A stretch of 64,000 bases of DNA from contig NZ_LZIN01000037.1 in the NCBI RefSeq assembly GCF_001667375.1, positions 51,275 through 115,274 of the forward strand, read 5' to 3'. This DNA is from Mycolicibacter sinensis. Its GTDB lineage: Bacteria; Actinomycetota; Actinomycetes; Mycobacteriales; Mycobacteriaceae. The translations under genes and the position numbers were made by a program. The notes under the pieces are model-generated. The model saw only the letters and a program-made list of their open reading frames with translations, did no database searches and had not been told where the DNA came from. This document shows positions 20,003-34,193 of the stretch, one piece after another. Position 1 is the stretch's first letter. Every line of letters begins with the position of its first letter.

Positions 20003-21297
20003 GACGGCCTCCCGGCGAGTTTCGGCCCCAGATCCGGCTCGGGGGTTTCGCGCCAGTCGCGCGGCAGCAGGTGGTCCAGCACGTCGTCGACCGTCACCGC
20101 GCCCAGCAGGTGATTCTGTTCGTCGAGCACCGGCCCGCAGACCAGATTGTAGGCGGCGAAGTAGCGGGTCAGCTCCGCCAGCGACACCTCCGGGTTCAGC
20201 ACCGGCAGGTCGGAGTCGACGAATCCGCCGATGAGTTCGGCCGGTGGCACCCGCAGCAACCGCTGCAGCGGAACACAGCCCAGGTAGTGGCCGGTCGGGG
20301 TGGCGGTGGGGGCCCGGGTGACGAACACCAGCGATGCCAGCGCCGGGGTCAGGTCGGGGTCGCGCACCCGGGCCAGCGCCTCGGCGACCGAGGTGTCGGC
20401 GGTCAGCACCACCGGGTTGGAGGTCATCAACCCGCCCGCGGTGTCGGGGGAGTGCTCCAGCAGGCGGCGCACCGGGTCGGAGTCGTCGGGGTCCATCCGC
20501 GCCAGCAGCGCCTCGGCCTCGGTCGGGTTCATCGCCCCCAGCAGGTCGGCGGCGTCGTCGGGATCCATTTCCTCCAGGACGTCGGCGGCGCGTTCGGTGC
20601 CCAGCTGACCCAGCACGACGGTTTGGCGCTCTTCCGGGAGTTCCTGCAGGATGTCGGCCAGTCGCGCGTTGTCCAGCGCGTTGATCACCTCGTAGCGGCG
20701 CTTGGGTGGCAGCTCGCGGATCGCGTCGGCCACCTCGATCGGCCGCCAGCCCTCGAATTGCTGCAGCAGCTGGGCCACGCCCTGTCCGGGCATGGCCAGA
20801 GCGGACGGGGTCAGGCCCTGCACGTTGCGCCAGTCCACGATGTGTACGGCGGCGCGCCGGCCTAGCCGTCGGGAGTGCCGTACCGCGATCCGCGTCACCA
20901 GCCAGTCGCGCGTGCGGCTCTGCTCGAGGGCCAGGTCGGTGATCGTCACGTCGACGTCGGCCAACTCCGGCAGCTCGGGATCGGTGACCTGGACCTTGGT
21001 GTCGAGAACCTGCCCCAGTGCCAGCACCTCACCGGGCCGCTGATCGAACTTGCGCAGTGACACCGTTCCGGTGTTGAGGGTCACCGCGTTGGGCTCGATC
21101 GCCGCGACCCGCAGAATCGGGACGAAAATGCGTCTGCGGGTGGGTAATTCGACGACGAGTCCCAGTACACGCGGCTGCTGACGCACGATGCTGAGACTGA
21201 GCACCACATCACGCACCCGACCAACGGATTCGCCGAACGGGCCCAGCACCAGCATCCGCGCGAGCCGCGCTGCGTAAACCCTGTTGCTCGACGCCAT
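19999..21297 (-). CDS. Soluble MgtE-N/CBS-domain protein with PRC-barrel-like N-terminus (Rv1232c type)
   Basis: A 432-residue cytoplasmic protein. Residues 10-95 look like a PRC-barrel (VGRVRDVVLSLS...VLGLVVELPTRRRIFVPI). Residues about 175-290 are the superhelical MgtE N-domain (ELPPKRRYEVINALDNARLADILQELPEERQ, then EEMDPDDAADLLGAMNPTEAEALLARM). Two CBS motifs follow. The transmembrane channel domain of MgtE is absent. It is coupled to the DUF1003 membrane protein, so a Mg2+-sensing role for that partner is an inference. The ATG is seven bases after a TACCCT -10 box. Confidence 0.9.
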   Translation of the reverse strand: MASSNRVYAARLARMLVLGPFGESVGRVRDVVLSLSIVRQQPRVLGLVVELPTRRRIFVPILRVAAIEPNAVTLNTGTVSLRKFDQRPGEVLALGQVLDTKVQVTDPELPELADVDVTITDLALEQSRTRDWLVTRIAVRHSRRLGRRAAVHIVDWRNVQGLTPSALAMPGQGVAQLLQQFEGWRPIEVADAIRELPPKRRYEVINALDNARLADILQELPEERQTVVLGQLGTERAADVLEEMDPDDAADLLGAMNPTEAEALLARMDPDDSDPVRRLLEHSPDTAGGLMTSNPVVLTADTSVAEALARVRDPDLTPALASLVFVTRAPTATPTGHYLGCVPLQRLLRVPPAELIGGFVDSDLPVLNPEVSLAELTRYFAAYNLVCGPVLDEQNHLLGAVTVDDVLDHLLPRDWRETPEPDLGPKLAGRPS

Positions 21298-21310
21298 GGT
21301 TGAAAGGGTA
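21298..21310 (-). promoter_or_regulatory. Predicted leaderless promoter of the MgtE-like/DUF1003 operon
   Basis: Minus-strand TACCCT (21310-21305), seven bases, ATG. TANNNT type; no Shine-Dalgarno. Confidence 0.5.
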
Positions 21311-21321
21311 GGAGTGTTTAG

Positions 21322-22287
21322 GTGACCAACGCATATCGCCCCCGCCGTACCTGCCTGTCGGTGCCCGGCAGCAGCCAGAAGATGATCGACAAGGCCAAGG
21401 GTCTGCCCGCCGACGAGATCTTCCTCGATCTGGAGGACGCCGTCGCCCCGGCCGCCAAGGAGCAGGCTCGGACCCGAGTGGCCGAAGCGCTCACCGCACC
21501 GGGCTGGACGGCGCCGTTGCTGGGTGTGCGGGTCAATGATTGGACCACCCCGTGGACCCACGCGGATCTGATCGAGGTGGTCTCGGCCGTCGGCGCCGCC
21601 GGGTCCCGCCTGGATGTGGTGGTGTTGCCCAAGGTGTCCGACGCCTCCCACGTGCAGGCCCTCGACCTGCTGTTGACCCAGTTGGAGACGGTGCACGGCC
21701 TGCCGGTGGGGCAGATCGGCATCGACGCCCAGATCGAGGACGCCCGCGGCCTGACCAATATCAACGCCATCGCCGCCGCGCCCCGGGTGCAGGCGCTGGT
21801 GCTCGGCCCGGCCGACCTGATGGCCAGCCTCAACACCCGCACCCTGGAGGTCGGCGAGCAGCCCGAGGGTTACACCGAGGGCGACGCCTATCACCATGTG
21901 CTGATGACGATCCTGGTCGCCGCGCGTGCCCACGGGATCGCCGCCGTCGACGGCCCCTATCTGAAGGTCCGTGACGTCGAGGCGTTCCGGCGGGTGGCCG
22001 GGCGTTCGGCCGCCCTCGGTTTCGACGGCAAATGGGTGCTGCACCCCGACCAGATCGCGGCGGGCAACGAGATCTTCAGTCCCAGGCAGGCCGAGTATGA
22101 CCATGCCGAGCTGATCCTGGAGGCCTACGCCTGGCACACCTCGCAGGCCGGCGGCGCCCGCGGCGCGGTGATGCTCGGCGACGAGATGCTCGACGAGGCC
22201 AGCCGCAAGATGGCGTTGGTGGTGGCCGGCAAGGGCCGCGCGGCCGGAATGCGCCGGGAGGCACCGGCGTTCGAGCCGCCGAGCTAA
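21322..22287 (+). CDS. HpcH/HpaI-family CitE-like (malyl-CoA-type) lyase
   Basis: A 321-residue TIM-barrel protein of the citrate lyase beta/malyl-CoA lyase family. It opens RRTCLSVPGSSQKMIDKAKGLPADEIFLDLEDAVAP, containing the conserved Mg/CoA-ester residues of the family, with QIEDARGLTNINAIAAAPRVQALVLGPADLMASL in the middle and GFDGKWVLHPDQI near the end. Related enzymes cleave or form malyl-CoA, methylmalyl-CoA or citramalyl-CoA; the substrate cannot be read from sequence. GTG start; divergent from the MgtE-like gene with only 24 bases between. I recall no counterpart at this spot in M. tuberculosis. Confidence 0.88.
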   Translation: MTNAYRPRRTCLSVPGSSQKMIDKAKGLPADEIFLDLEDAVAPAAKEQARTRVAEALTAPGWTAPLLGVRVNDWTTPWTHADLIEVVSAVGAAGSRLDVVVLPKVSDASHVQALDLLLTQLETVHGLPVGQIGIDAQIEDARGLTNINAIAAAPRVQALVLGPADLMASLNTRTLEVGEQPEGYTEGDAYHHVLMTILVAARAHGIAAVDGPYLKVRDVEAFRRVAGRSAALGFDGKWVLHPDQIAAGNEIFSPRQAEYDHAELILEAYAWHTSQAGGARGAVMLGDEMLDEASRKMALVVAGKGRAAGMRREAPAFEPPS

Positions 22288-22333
22288 GGCGATCGCAAGC
22301 GCGGCGGAGCCGGGCGAAGCGGGTCGCCGTTAT
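22287..22333. repeat. 47-bp dispersed intergenic repeat, copy 2
   Basis: Identical over 47 bases to 3646-3692. It again starts at the last base of a stop codon (here the CitE-like gene) and ends 18 bases before the stop of a convergent gene. Position and foldability fit a bidirectional terminator or a REP-like element. Confidence 0.8.
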
Positions 22334-22351
22334 GGCTCAGCGGCGTCCGAG

Positions 22352-22972
22352 TCAGTGCAGCGCGACCATCGCGAGGATGAACGAGAGCACGACCGCGACA
22401 GCGCCGACGGCGGTGCCGGCCACCGCCATGCCGTGGCCGGCCTCACCGGTCCGCTTGATCTGGCTCAGCGCAACGACACCCAGCACCACGCCGACGATCC
22501 CCAGCGGCCAGAACAGTAGGCCGAGCAAGGCGACCACCAGGGAGCTGACCGCCAAGACGTTGGTCTTCTGCGGCTGGCCCGGATTGAAGTAGCCGCCCGG
22601 ATACGGCGTGCCGTAGCCGCCCGGCGGGTAGCCCGGTGGTGTGCCGTAGCCGGTGGGGTAGCCGGGTGCGCCGAAGCCCGGGTAGTCGCCCGGTGGGCCG
22701 TAACCCGGTGGCGGCGGATAGCCGCCGGGCGGTGCGTCGTAGCGCGGCTGAGCCGGATAGCCGCCCGCCGGCGGGGACGGTGGGTAGCCGCCGGGCGGTG
22801 GCGGCGGAGGGTAGCCGCTCGGCGGGTAATTCGGCGCCGGAGGAGAATAACCATCGAAGCCCGACGGATAGGGCCAGCCGCCCTGTTCAGGCCCGGACGC
22901 GCCCGGCTCAGCCCAGGGTCGATCGGCATTGGCTCGTGGATTCTCGCCAGAATCCTCGCCGGGAGCTGTCAT
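22352..22972 (-). CDS. Proline/glycine-rich DUF4190 membrane protein (Rv1233c type)
   Basis: A 206-residue protein. The first 130 residues are a disordered Pro-Gly-Tyr-rich segment with GGYPPPP-type repeats. Two membrane helices follow (TNVLAVSSLVVALLGLLFWPLGIVGVVLGVVALSQI and GMAVAGTAVGAVAVVLSFILAMVAL), separated by KRTGEAGH, which is the DUF4190 pattern. Function unknown; such proteins are common in the actinobacterial envelope. The ATG follows TAGGTT by seven bases. Confidence 0.88.
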   Translation of the reverse strand: MTAPGEDSGENPRANADRPWAEPGASGPEQGGWPYPSGFDGYSPPAPNYPPSGYPPPPPPGGYPPSPPAGGYPAQPRYDAPPGGYPPPPGYGPPGDYPGFGAPGYPTGYGTPPGYPPGGYGTPYPGGYFNPGQPQKTNVLAVSSLVVALLGLLFWPLGIVGVVLGVVALSQIKRTGEAGHGMAVAGTAVGAVAVVLSFILAMVALH

Positions 22973-22985
22973 GCTGTTCAACCTA
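22973..22985 (-). promoter_or_regulatory. Predicted leaderless promoter of the DUF4190 gene
   Basis: Minus-strand TAGGTT (22985-22980), seven bases, ATG. TANNNT type; -35 not evident. Confidence 0.45.
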
Positions 22986-23050
22986 GCGGATTCGCCGGGA
23001 CCGGCCTGTTGCCCGACAGTCGCTTCCCGGTGCGAGGAGAGAGAAATCCC

Positions 23051-25948
<2,898 letters not shown>

Positions 25949-25952
<4 letters not shown>

Positions 25953-26776
25953 CCGATGTTCGCCGCCGCGCGGCCTGGCTGATCATCGATGTGGCGGTGG
26001 TGGCTTACGCGCTGGTGCCGGTGCTGTGGATCCTGTCGCTGTCGCTCAAACCGACGTCGACGGTGAAGGACGGCAAGCTGATTCCGTCGTCGGTGACCTT
26101 GGACAACTACCGCGGCATCTTCGCCGGGGACGTGTTCGGCTCGGCGCTGGTCAACTCGGTGGGCATCGGGCTGATCACCACGGTGATCGCGGTGGTGATC
26201 GGCGCAATGGCCGCCTACGCGGTGGCGCGGCTGGACTTCCCCGGCAAGCGGCTGCTGGTCGGGGCCGCACTGCTGATCGCGATGTTCCCCCAGATCTCGC
26301 TGGTCACACCGATTTTCAACATCGAGCGGGCCACCGGGCTGTTCGACACCTGGCCGGGGCTGATCATCCCCTACATCACCTTCGCGCTACCGCTGGCGAT
26401 CTACACGCTTTCGGCGTTCTTCCAAGAGATTCCGTGGGACTTGGAGAGGGCTGCCAAGATGGACGGCGCCACCCCCGGTCAGGCGTTCCGCAAGGTGATC
26501 GCGCCGCTGGCGGCACCGGGCATCGTCACCGCGGCGATCCTGGTGTTCATCTTTGCCTGGAACGACCTGCTGCTGGCGTTGTCGCTGACGGCGACCAAAG
26601 CCTCGGTGACCGCGCCGGTGGCGATCGCCAACTTCACCGGCAGTTCGCAGTTCGAGGAGCCGACCGGCTCCATCGCCGCCGGCGCGATGGTGATCACGGT
26701 GCCGATCATCATCTTTGTTCTAATCTTCCAGCGACGGATCGTGGCCGGACTGACCTCCGGTGCGGTGAAGGGATAG
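25949..26776 (+). CDS. sugB: Trehalose ABC transporter permease SugB
   Basis: A 275-residue MalG-type permease with six membrane helices. The EAA loop is [35 protein letters not shown]. The ATG overlaps the sugA stop (ATGA), and the stop lies four bases before the sugC ATG. It forms a heterodimer with SugA. Confidence 0.96.
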
Positions 26777-26780
26777 ACCG

Positions 26781-27926
<1,146 letters not shown>

Positions 27927-27933
27927 GCCGCCG

Positions 27934-28542
27934 GTGAGCGACGATCTGGAGCGGGTGCGCGAACACCTGCGGGCGCATTTCACCGCCGCGGGCATCACCT
28001 CCCAGCCCGACGCCGCGCGCGTGACGTTCCTGGGTGTCGAGCCCATCGAGGTGTTGCGGTTCGGCCCCGGGCCCGACCGGATGGTGCACTACGCCTCGGT
28101 GGGTTGCTCGCGGCATCCGATGGGCGATCCCGGCCAGATCCTGGCTGACCCGGTGCATGGCCCGCGCGCAGAAGTGGTTCTGCGCCTGCGGGTTTCGGGG
28201 TCTGATGCCGGGCTGGCCCGCAGTCTCGCCGCGGTGGCGGCCGCTCCGGTGGTGGAGGGCGTGGTGCTGGCCCCCGACGCGTTGATGGACCTCGGCGGGC
28301 CGCTGTGGACCCGGCAGTCGGGGGCGGTGCCGTTCACCGCGATGCTGCTGGGTGACAGCGATATCGCCGAGTTGCCGCTGGCGCAGCCGCGCGAACCGGT
28401 GCGGTTCTTCTCGGCCACCCCGATCACCGCGACCGAGGCGGCCTGGGTGCGGCTCAAGGGCGCCGACGCGATGCGGGAGGCCTGGCGGACCGACGGGGTG
28501 GATGTCTTCGACCCCGCCCGCCCGGCCTCCCAGCCCGCCTAG
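27934..28542 (+). CDS. Suppressor-of-fused (SUFU)-domain protein
   Basis: A 202-residue protein from GTG 27934, seven bases after sugC. It shows SUFU-family traits: an N-terminal [12 protein letters not shown] helix, [36 protein letters not shown], and a late [37 protein letters not shown]. Bacterial SUFU proteins often act in immunity, toxin neutralisation or unknown roles. I recall no M. tuberculosis homologue at this point. Co-transcription with the trehalose importer is likely from spacing; a functional link is unproven. Confidence 0.75.
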   Translation: MSDDLERVREHLRAHFTAAGITSQPDAARVTFLGVEPIEVLRFGPGPDRMVHYASVGCSRHPMGDPGQILADPVHGPRAEVVLRLRVSGSDAGLARSLAAVAAAPVVEGVVLAPDALMDLGGPLWTRQSGAVPFTAMLLGDSDIAELPLAQPREPVRFFSATPITATEAAWVRLKGADAMREAWRTDGVDVFDPARPASQPA

Positions 28543-28543
28543 C

Positions 28544-29578
28544 TCAGAGCCAGCCGTTGCGGCGGAACGCGCGATACAGCAGGGTGCAGATGCTCACCAT
28601 CGCCGCCAGTACCACCGGGTAACTGAACGTCCAGTGCAGGGCGGGCATGTGGTCGAAGTTCATTCCGTAGATCCCGGCGATCATGGTGGGGACGGCGATG
28701 ATGCCCGCCCAGGCCGACATCTTGCGCATGTCGGTGTTCTGCTGCATGCCTACTCGCGCGAGCGCCGCCTGCACCAGCGAGCTGAGCATCTCGTCGTAGC
28801 TGGCGATCTGCTCGGCGACGCGGGTCTGGTGGTCCCCGACGTCGCGCAGGTAGCGCCGCACCTCCTTGGAGATCAGGTCCTTGTAGTCGGTCTGCATCCG
28901 CTGAAACGGAAGCGACAGCGGTGCCACCGCGCGCCGCAGTTCGACGACTTCGCGCTTGATCTGGTAGATCGGCTCGACGTCGGTGCGGGTGCCGGGCGCG
29001 AACGCCACCTCCTCGATGGTGTCGAGGTCGCTTTCCATCAGGTTGGTCACCTCGACGTAGCGGTCGACCACGTAGTCGGCGATGGCATGCATCACCGCGT
29101 ACGGGCCCAGTCGCATGTGCTCAGGGTCGGCGTCCATGCGTTTGCGGACGTTCGACAGGCCGCTGTGTTCGCCGTGGCGCACGGTGACGACGAAGTTCTT
29201 GCCGACGAAGATCATGATCTCGCCGGTCTCGACGATCTGGCGGGGGAGCACCACCGATTCGTGCGGGACGTAGTTGACGGTTTTGAGCACCAGGAACAGC
29301 GTCTCGTCGTAGCGCTCCAGCTTGGGCCGCTGGTGGGCGTGCACGGCGTCCTCGACGGTCAGTCGGTGCAGCTCGAACGTCGCCGCCACCGCCTGCATCT
29401 GACGCTCGTCGGGCTCGTGCAGGCCCACCCAGACGAAGGCATTGCGGCTGTTCGCCTCGATCTCACGCACTTTGGCCATCGCCCCGGCCGGGGTGAAGTC
29501 GCCGGGAACCCGGTCGCCGTCGGCATAGACGCCGCAGTCGACCAACACCCGGGGAACCGGGTCGCGCAATGCCGTCAT
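28544..29578 (-). CDS. corA: CorA-type magnesium/cobalt channel
   Basis: A 344-residue pentameric divalent-cation channel subunit. The cytoplasmic funnel (1-280) ends in a long helix ([58 protein letters not shown]). The pore signature GMNF (YGMNF) is intact and two membrane helices flank it, with the basic RAFRRNGWL tail. I chose ATG 29578, preceded by GGAGGGAGGG. A TAGCAT -10-like box lies about 40 bases upstream. It is convergent with the SUFU gene, one base apart. Confidence 0.94.
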   Translation of the reverse strand: MTALRDPVPRVLVDCGVYADGDRVPGDFTPAGAMAKVREIEANSRNAFVWVGLHEPDERQMQAVAATFELHRLTVEDAVHAHQRPKLERYDETLFLVLKTVNYVPHESVVLPRQIVETGEIMIFVGKNFVVTVRHGEHSGLSNVRKRMDADPEHMRLGPYAVMHAIADYVVDRYVEVTNLMESDLDTIEEVAFAPGTRTDVEPIYQIKREVVELRRAVAPLSLPFQRMQTDYKDLISKEVRRYLRDVGDHQTRVAEQIASYDEMLSSLVQAALARVGMQQNTDMRKMSAWAGIIAVPTMIAGIYGMNFDHMPALHWTFSYPVVLAAMVSICTLLYRAFRRNGWL

Positions 29579-29749
29579 GGCGGCCCTCCCTCCGGCGCAC
29601 ACGTGCCGGTGAAATGCTACGCGCCCGGCCCCAAAGTGACCGGTCAGCGCGGTTCGGCCGGGGTCCGGAGTTTCCGTGCGGCCGGCGGTGCGCTAGTTTC
29701 GACCCGGACCAATTCCAGCCAAGCCGAACCCGTTCGAGGAGCACTTGAC

Positions 29750-30739
29750 GTGAGCACAACCCCGCTGAAGGTGGCCGTCACCGGCGCCGCCGGCCAGATC
29801 GGCTACAGCCTGCTGTTCCGCCTGGCCAGTGGCTCGCTGCTGGGCCCCGACCGGCCGATCGAACTGCGTCTGCTGGAGATCGAGCCCGCGCTCAAGGCGC
29901 TCGAGGGCGTGGTGATGGAGCTCGACGACTGCGCCTTCCCGCTGCTGTCGGGGGTGCAGATCGGCTCGGACGCGAACAAGATCTTCGACGGTGCCAACCT
30001 GGCGCTGCTGGTCGGCGCCCGCCCGCGCGGCCCCGGCATGGAGCGCAGTGACCTGCTGGAGGCCAACGGTGCGATCTTCACCGCGCAGGGCAAGGCGCTC
30101 AACGCGGTCGCGGCCTCCGACATCCGGGTCGGTGTGACCGGTAACCCGGCCAACACCAACGCGCTGATCGCGATGAGCAACGCCCCCGACATCCCCAAGG
30201 AGCGCTTCTCGGCGCTGACCCGCCTGGACCACAACCGGGCGATCTCGCAGCTGGCCGCCAAGACCGGCGCCAAGGTCACCGACGTCAAGAAGATGACGAT
30301 CTGGGGCAACCACTCGGCGAGCCAGTACCCCGACATCTTCCACGCCGAGGTCGGTGGGCGTAACGCCGCCGAGGTCGTCGGTGACCAGGCCTGGATCGAG
30401 AACGACTTCATCCCGACCGTCGCCAAGCGCGGTGCGGCGATCATCGACGCGCGCGGTGCCTCCTCTGCCGCCTCGGCGGCCTCGGCCACCGTCGACGCCG
30501 CCCGGGACTGGCTGCTGGGCAGCCCGGACGGGGACTGGGTGTCGATGGCGGTGGTCTCCGACGGCTCCTACGGTGTGCCCGAGGGCCTGATCTCCTCGTT
30601 CCCGGTCACCACGAAGAACGGCGACTGGAGCATCGTGGGCGGCCTGGAGATCGACGACTTCTCCCGCGGCCGGATCGACGCCTCGACCGCGGAGCTGGCC
30701 GAGGAGCGCGAAGCGGTCACCGGGCTGGGGCTGATCTGA
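29750..30739 (+). CDS. mdh: Malate dehydrogenase
   Basis: A 329-residue NAD-dependent malate dehydrogenase of the cytosolic-like group, same length as Rv1240. Rossmann motif: [25 protein letters not shown]. Substrate arginines lie in [15 protein letters not shown] and in TRLDHNRA; the catalytic histidine is in [11 protein letters not shown]. It interconverts malate and oxaloacetate in the TCA cycle. The GTG at 29750 has GAGGAGC nine bases upstream. A malic enzyme gene lies 4.8 kb downstream. Confidence 0.96.
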   Translation: MSTTPLKVAVTGAAGQIGYSLLFRLASGSLLGPDRPIELRLLEIEPALKALEGVVMELDDCAFPLLSGVQIGSDANKIFDGANLALLVGARPRGPGMERSDLLEANGAIFTAQGKALNAVAASDIRVGVTGNPANTNALIAMSNAPDIPKERFSALTRLDHNRAISQLAAKTGAKVTDVKKMTIWGNHSASQYPDIFHAEVGGRNAAEVVGDQAWIENDFIPTVAKRGAAIIDARGASSAASAASATVDAARDWLLGSPDGDWVSMAVVSDGSYGVPEGLISSFPVTTKNGDWSIVGGLEIDDFSRGRIDASTAELAEEREAVTGLGLI

Positions 30740-30743
30740 GGTC

Positions 30744-33700
30744 TTAGGTCCGGCGGGCGACCTCCTGGGCGAGCTGTACCCGGGAGGTCAGCCCGAGCTT
30801 GGTGTAGACGTGGGTGAGGTGCGTCTGCACGGTACGCGGTGAGACGAAAAGCCTTGCGGCGATGTCTTTATTGCCCATACCATCGCGGACGAGGCGGACG
30901 ACGTCGAGCTCGGTCGGGGTCAACGACGCCCAGCCCTTGGACGGACGCTTTCGCTCACCGCGGCCGCGCTGCGCGTAGGCGATCGCCTCGTCAGTGGACA
31001 GCATGGCACCCTCGGCCCAGGCCTGCTCGAAGTCGTTGGCCTCCATGGCATTACGCAGCGTTGCCACCGATGCTTCGTATGCCCCGTCGTGGAACTTGAA
31101 GCGAACCGCGCCGATGCGCTGCCGGATCCCGTACGCCGCGCCGAAAAGGCGGGCCGCTTCGCGGTGACTGTCGGTGCTGCACGCCATGGCAGCCAGGCAC
31201 TCGAAAACTTCGGCAATCCCGGTCTGCGCCTTTGTTTCGGCGGCGATCGCCAGCGCCTCGTGAAGGTCACGCTCGGCTCGGTGCGGGTCACCGTGGGCGA
31301 TGGCGACGCGGGCTCGCGGCACCAGTCCCATGATCCGGTACCACCCGATCGTTGCGGCGATGCCCTCGTCGGCCCACCGCTGTGCGGCGTCGAGATCACC
31401 GGCGGCCAGGGCCGTCTCCGCTCGGGACCACCGGAATATGGCCGCGATTTCGTCGTGGACGCCGATGTGATGCCACATGAGCTCCTGCGCCTCCTTGGCT
31501 GCCGCGGCGTCGCCGCGGGCCAGGGCCGCCAGTCCGGCCGCCATGTGGGCGACGCCTTCGTGTACCCGGCTCAGCACCGCGCCGGTCTCGATGAGCGCGC
31601 CCACCGCGTTCTCGGCCTGGCTGATCTCGCCCTGGAACGCCGACACCAGGGCGAGGTTCTGTAGGCCGAGGAACCGGTTGAGGATATCGCCGGCCGCGTC
31701 GGCCTCGGCGATCATCTCCCGGCACCGTGCGGCCTCCCCGGCGAGATCGCCTTGCAGGTAGTGCGCCATCCCGGTCCAATTGCGGCAGTAGCGTGAGTGG
31801 AACTGGTCGCCAATGGTTTCGGCCAGCTCGCGTCCCTCCTCGCCGGCCTCTCGGACCCCCATCAGGTCGCCCACCACGGCGGCGGCGTACGTCTTCCACC
31901 CGAGGATCTGGGTCAGCCGCCACTGGTCACCCAGCGTGCGGGCGATCTCAATGGCTTCGGCGAAGTACGGTCGCGCCATCTCCGCGTTATAGGCGGCGAT
32001 GCCGACGCAGGCGGTGAGCGCCCTGGCAAGCAGCGCCGGGTCGTCTAGTTCGCGTGCGATAGCTGCGGCTTCCTGAGCTTGCTCCGTGCTGTCCAATGCC
32101 AAGCCCCAGGCGTTGAGAAGTGCCTTGTCGGCCAGCGCTCGTGCGCGTACCGCGCGGGGCAAATCGGCGCCGTCGGCGGCGAGGACGGCATCGAACCAGG
32201 CCGCCCCTTCCACGATGCGTCCCCGGGACAGCCAGATCGGTAGAAGCGACGACGCCAAGCTCATCGCTTGCTCGATGTCGCCGTTTTCCTGGCTCCACGC
32301 GAACGCGGCGCGCAGATTGTCGATCTCGGATTCAACCTGTTCGAGCGCCTGCCCGTGGGTATCGCTGCTAGGGCTGTCGAGGATGGCGGCCAAGGCCGTG
32401 TAGTGATCACGATGACGGCCGCGGACGTCATCGGCCTCGCCGGATTCGCCCAGCTTCTCCAGGGCATACTGACGCACCATCTCCAACATGCGGTAACGGG
32501 TTCGGCCCCTTGCGTTTTCGGCGCCTACCAGTGACTTGTCGACCAGCAGGGTGAGCTGATCGAGCACGTGGTGGCCCTTGATGGAGTGGCCACTTGCCAC
32601 GAACTGTGCGGCGTCGAGGTGGAAGCCACCCATGAAGGCAGCCAGTCGACGGAATAGCACCCGTTCTGGTTCGGTCAGCAGCGTATGCGACCAGTCGACG
32701 GAGGCGTGCAGGGTTTGCTGTCGACGCACAGCCCGCCGCGAGCCACCGGTCAACAGCCGGAAGCGGTCATGCAAGCCGTAGAGGATCTCCTCCAGCGAGA
32801 GCGCCCGAATCTGCGCTGCGGCCAGTTCGATCGCCAGCGGCATTCCATCGAGGCGTCGACAGATCTCCGCGACCGCGGTCGCGTTGGTGTTGGTGAGGAC
32901 GAAGCCGGGGCAGACACGCCGCGCCCGGTCGGCAAACAGGTCGATGGCCTCGTCGAGCAGCGATAGTGACGGCACCCGCCAGGTAACCTCGCCGTCCACG
33001 GCGATCGACTCCCGGCTGGTCGCCAGGAATCGCAGTCCAGGACAGGCGCCGAGCAGCTCGATCGCCAGGGCTGCCGTCGCGTCAAGCAGATGTTCGCAAT
33101 TGTCCAGCACCACCAGCATGTTCCGCGCGCCGATGAACCGGATGAGGGTGTCCATGGTGGAGCGGCCCGGCTGGTCGGGCAGCCCCAGCGAACGCGCCGC
33201 GGCCACGGGCACCAGTTCCGGGTCGGTGATCGGCGCGAGGTCGACGTACCACACGCCGCCGCTGAACTCGTCGGCCAACAGCGCCGCGATCTCGACCGCC
33301 AGGCGGGTCTTGCCGGCGCCCCCGGCACCGGTCAAGGTGACGAGCCGGTTGTCGGCGAGCAGTGCTCGCACGTCGGAGATCTGACCGGTGCGCCCGATGA
33401 ATCGGGTCAGCTGCGGTGGAAGATGCTGTGAAACAACGGGTTCAGCTGTGCGCAGCGGAGGAAATTCGTTGCGCAGATCCGGGTGGCACAGCTGCACGAC
33501 CCGCTCCGGCCTGGGTGCGCCGCGCAGCGGGTAGCAGCCCAGCTCGATCAGCCAGGCATCGGTGGGAAGCCAGTCGACCACCAGAGCTTCAGCCGCTCCG
33601 GAAAGTACCGTCTGGCCGCCGTGAGCCAGATCGCGGATGCGCGCGGTGCGGTTGATGGTGGGGCCGATGTAGTTGCCCTCGTCGCGCAGCTGCGCCTCAC

Positions 33701-34046
33701 CGCTATGGAGGCCGATCCGCAGCCGGATCGGCGCCAACGGTGCCCGCTGTAGCTCCAGCGCGCACCCCACCGCGTCGCTGGCCCGGGTGAAGGCCAGTAC
33801 GAAGCTGTCGCCCTCGCCCTGCTCCACCGGCCGCACACCCCGGTAGGCGGCAACCAGCTCCACCAGTGTGCGATCCAGCCGTGCCACCGCCAGGGTCATC
33901 TCATCCGGTTGGAATTCCCACAACCGCGTGGAGCCTTCGACGTCGGCCAAAAGCAACGTCACCGTTCCGGTCGGCAGCTCGCTCACGCCCACCTCGCTCC
34001 ACTTCACCAGCGGCGTGTCAACGCGTTCGCTCATGCTAGCCAGCAT
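30744..34046 (-). CDS. Large LuxR-family regulator with adenylate-cyclase-like and NB-ARC-like ATPase domains
   Basis: A 1100-residue protein in the Rv0890c/Rv1358/Rv2488c class. Residues 25-190 are a class III nucleotide cyclase domain: metal aspartates D35 (LLADVEGSTRLWE) and D80 (GEGDSF) and the N132/R136 pair (TINRTARI) are present, but the purine-selecting lysine is replaced by Gln (EQGEGD). Residues 235-560 form an AAA/NB-ARC-like ATPase with P-loop GAGGAGKT (240-247) and LVVLDNCEHLL. A TPR-like helical region follows, then a LuxR helix-turn-helix (LTPTELDVVRLVRDGMGNKDIAARLFVSPRTVQTHLTHVYTKLGL). Start may be ATG 34046 or 34034. It is divergent from a P450 gene, the likely target. Confidence 0.9.
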   Translation of the reverse strand: MLASMSERVDTPLVKWSEVGVSELPTGTVTLLLADVEGSTRLWEFQPDEMTLAVARLDRTLVELVAAYRGVRPVEQGEGDSFVLAFTRASDAVGCALELQRAPLAPIRLRIGLHSGEAQLRDEGNYIGPTINRTARIRDLAHGGQTVLSGAAEALVVDWLPTDAWLIELGCYPLRGAPRPERVVQLCHPDLRNEFPPLRTAEPVVSQHLPPQLTRFIGRTGQISDVRALLADNRLVTLTGAGGAGKTRLAVEIAALLADEFSGGVWYVDLAPITDPELVPVAAARSLGLPDQPGRSTMDTLIRFIGARNMLVVLDNCEHLLDATAALAIELLGACPGLRFLATSRESIAVDGEVTWRVPSLSLLDEAIDLFADRARRVCPGFVLTNTNATAVAEICRRLDGMPLAIELAAAQIRALSLEEILYGLHDRFRLLTGGSRRAVRRQQTLHASVDWSHTLLTEPERVLFRRLAAFMGGFHLDAAQFVASGHSIKGHHVLDQLTLLVDKSLVGAENARGRTRYRMLEMVRQYALEKLGESGEADDVRGRHRDHYTALAAILDSPSSDTHGQALEQVESEIDNLRAAFAWSQENGDIEQAMSLASSLLPIWLSRGRIVEGAAWFDAVLAADGADLPRAVRARALADKALLNAWGLALDSTEQAQEAAAIARELDDPALLARALTACVGIAAYNAEMARPYFAEAIEIARTLGDQWRLTQILGWKTYAAAVVGDLMGVREAGEEGRELAETIGDQFHSRYCRNWTGMAHYLQGDLAGEAARCREMIAEADAAGDILNRFLGLQNLALVSAFQGEISQAENAVGALIETGAVLSRVHEGVAHMAAGLAALARGDAAAAKEAQELMWHHIGVHDEIAAIFRWSRAETALAAGDLDAAQRWADEGIAATIGWYRIMGLVPRARVAIAHGDPHRAERDLHEALAIAAETKAQTGIAEVFECLAAMACSTDSHREAARLFGAAYGIRQRIGAVRFKFHDGAYEASVATLRNAMEANDFEQAWAEGAMLSTDEAIAYAQRGRGERKRPSKGWASLTPTELDVVRLVRDGMGNKDIAARLFVSPRTVQTHLTHVYTKLGLTSRVQLAQEVARRT

Positions 34047-34193
34047 GCGGTCACCGGGTACGGCAAAACATCAGCAGATATGCGTAGATTGCGCGCGGAT
34101 TTACGACCCCGCGCGCGGCGAGCTACGCGTTTTGACCGATGGTTTTGTTCTCGGACCCTCCGATAGTTGATTTCAGCCGACCAAGGAGGCCCC

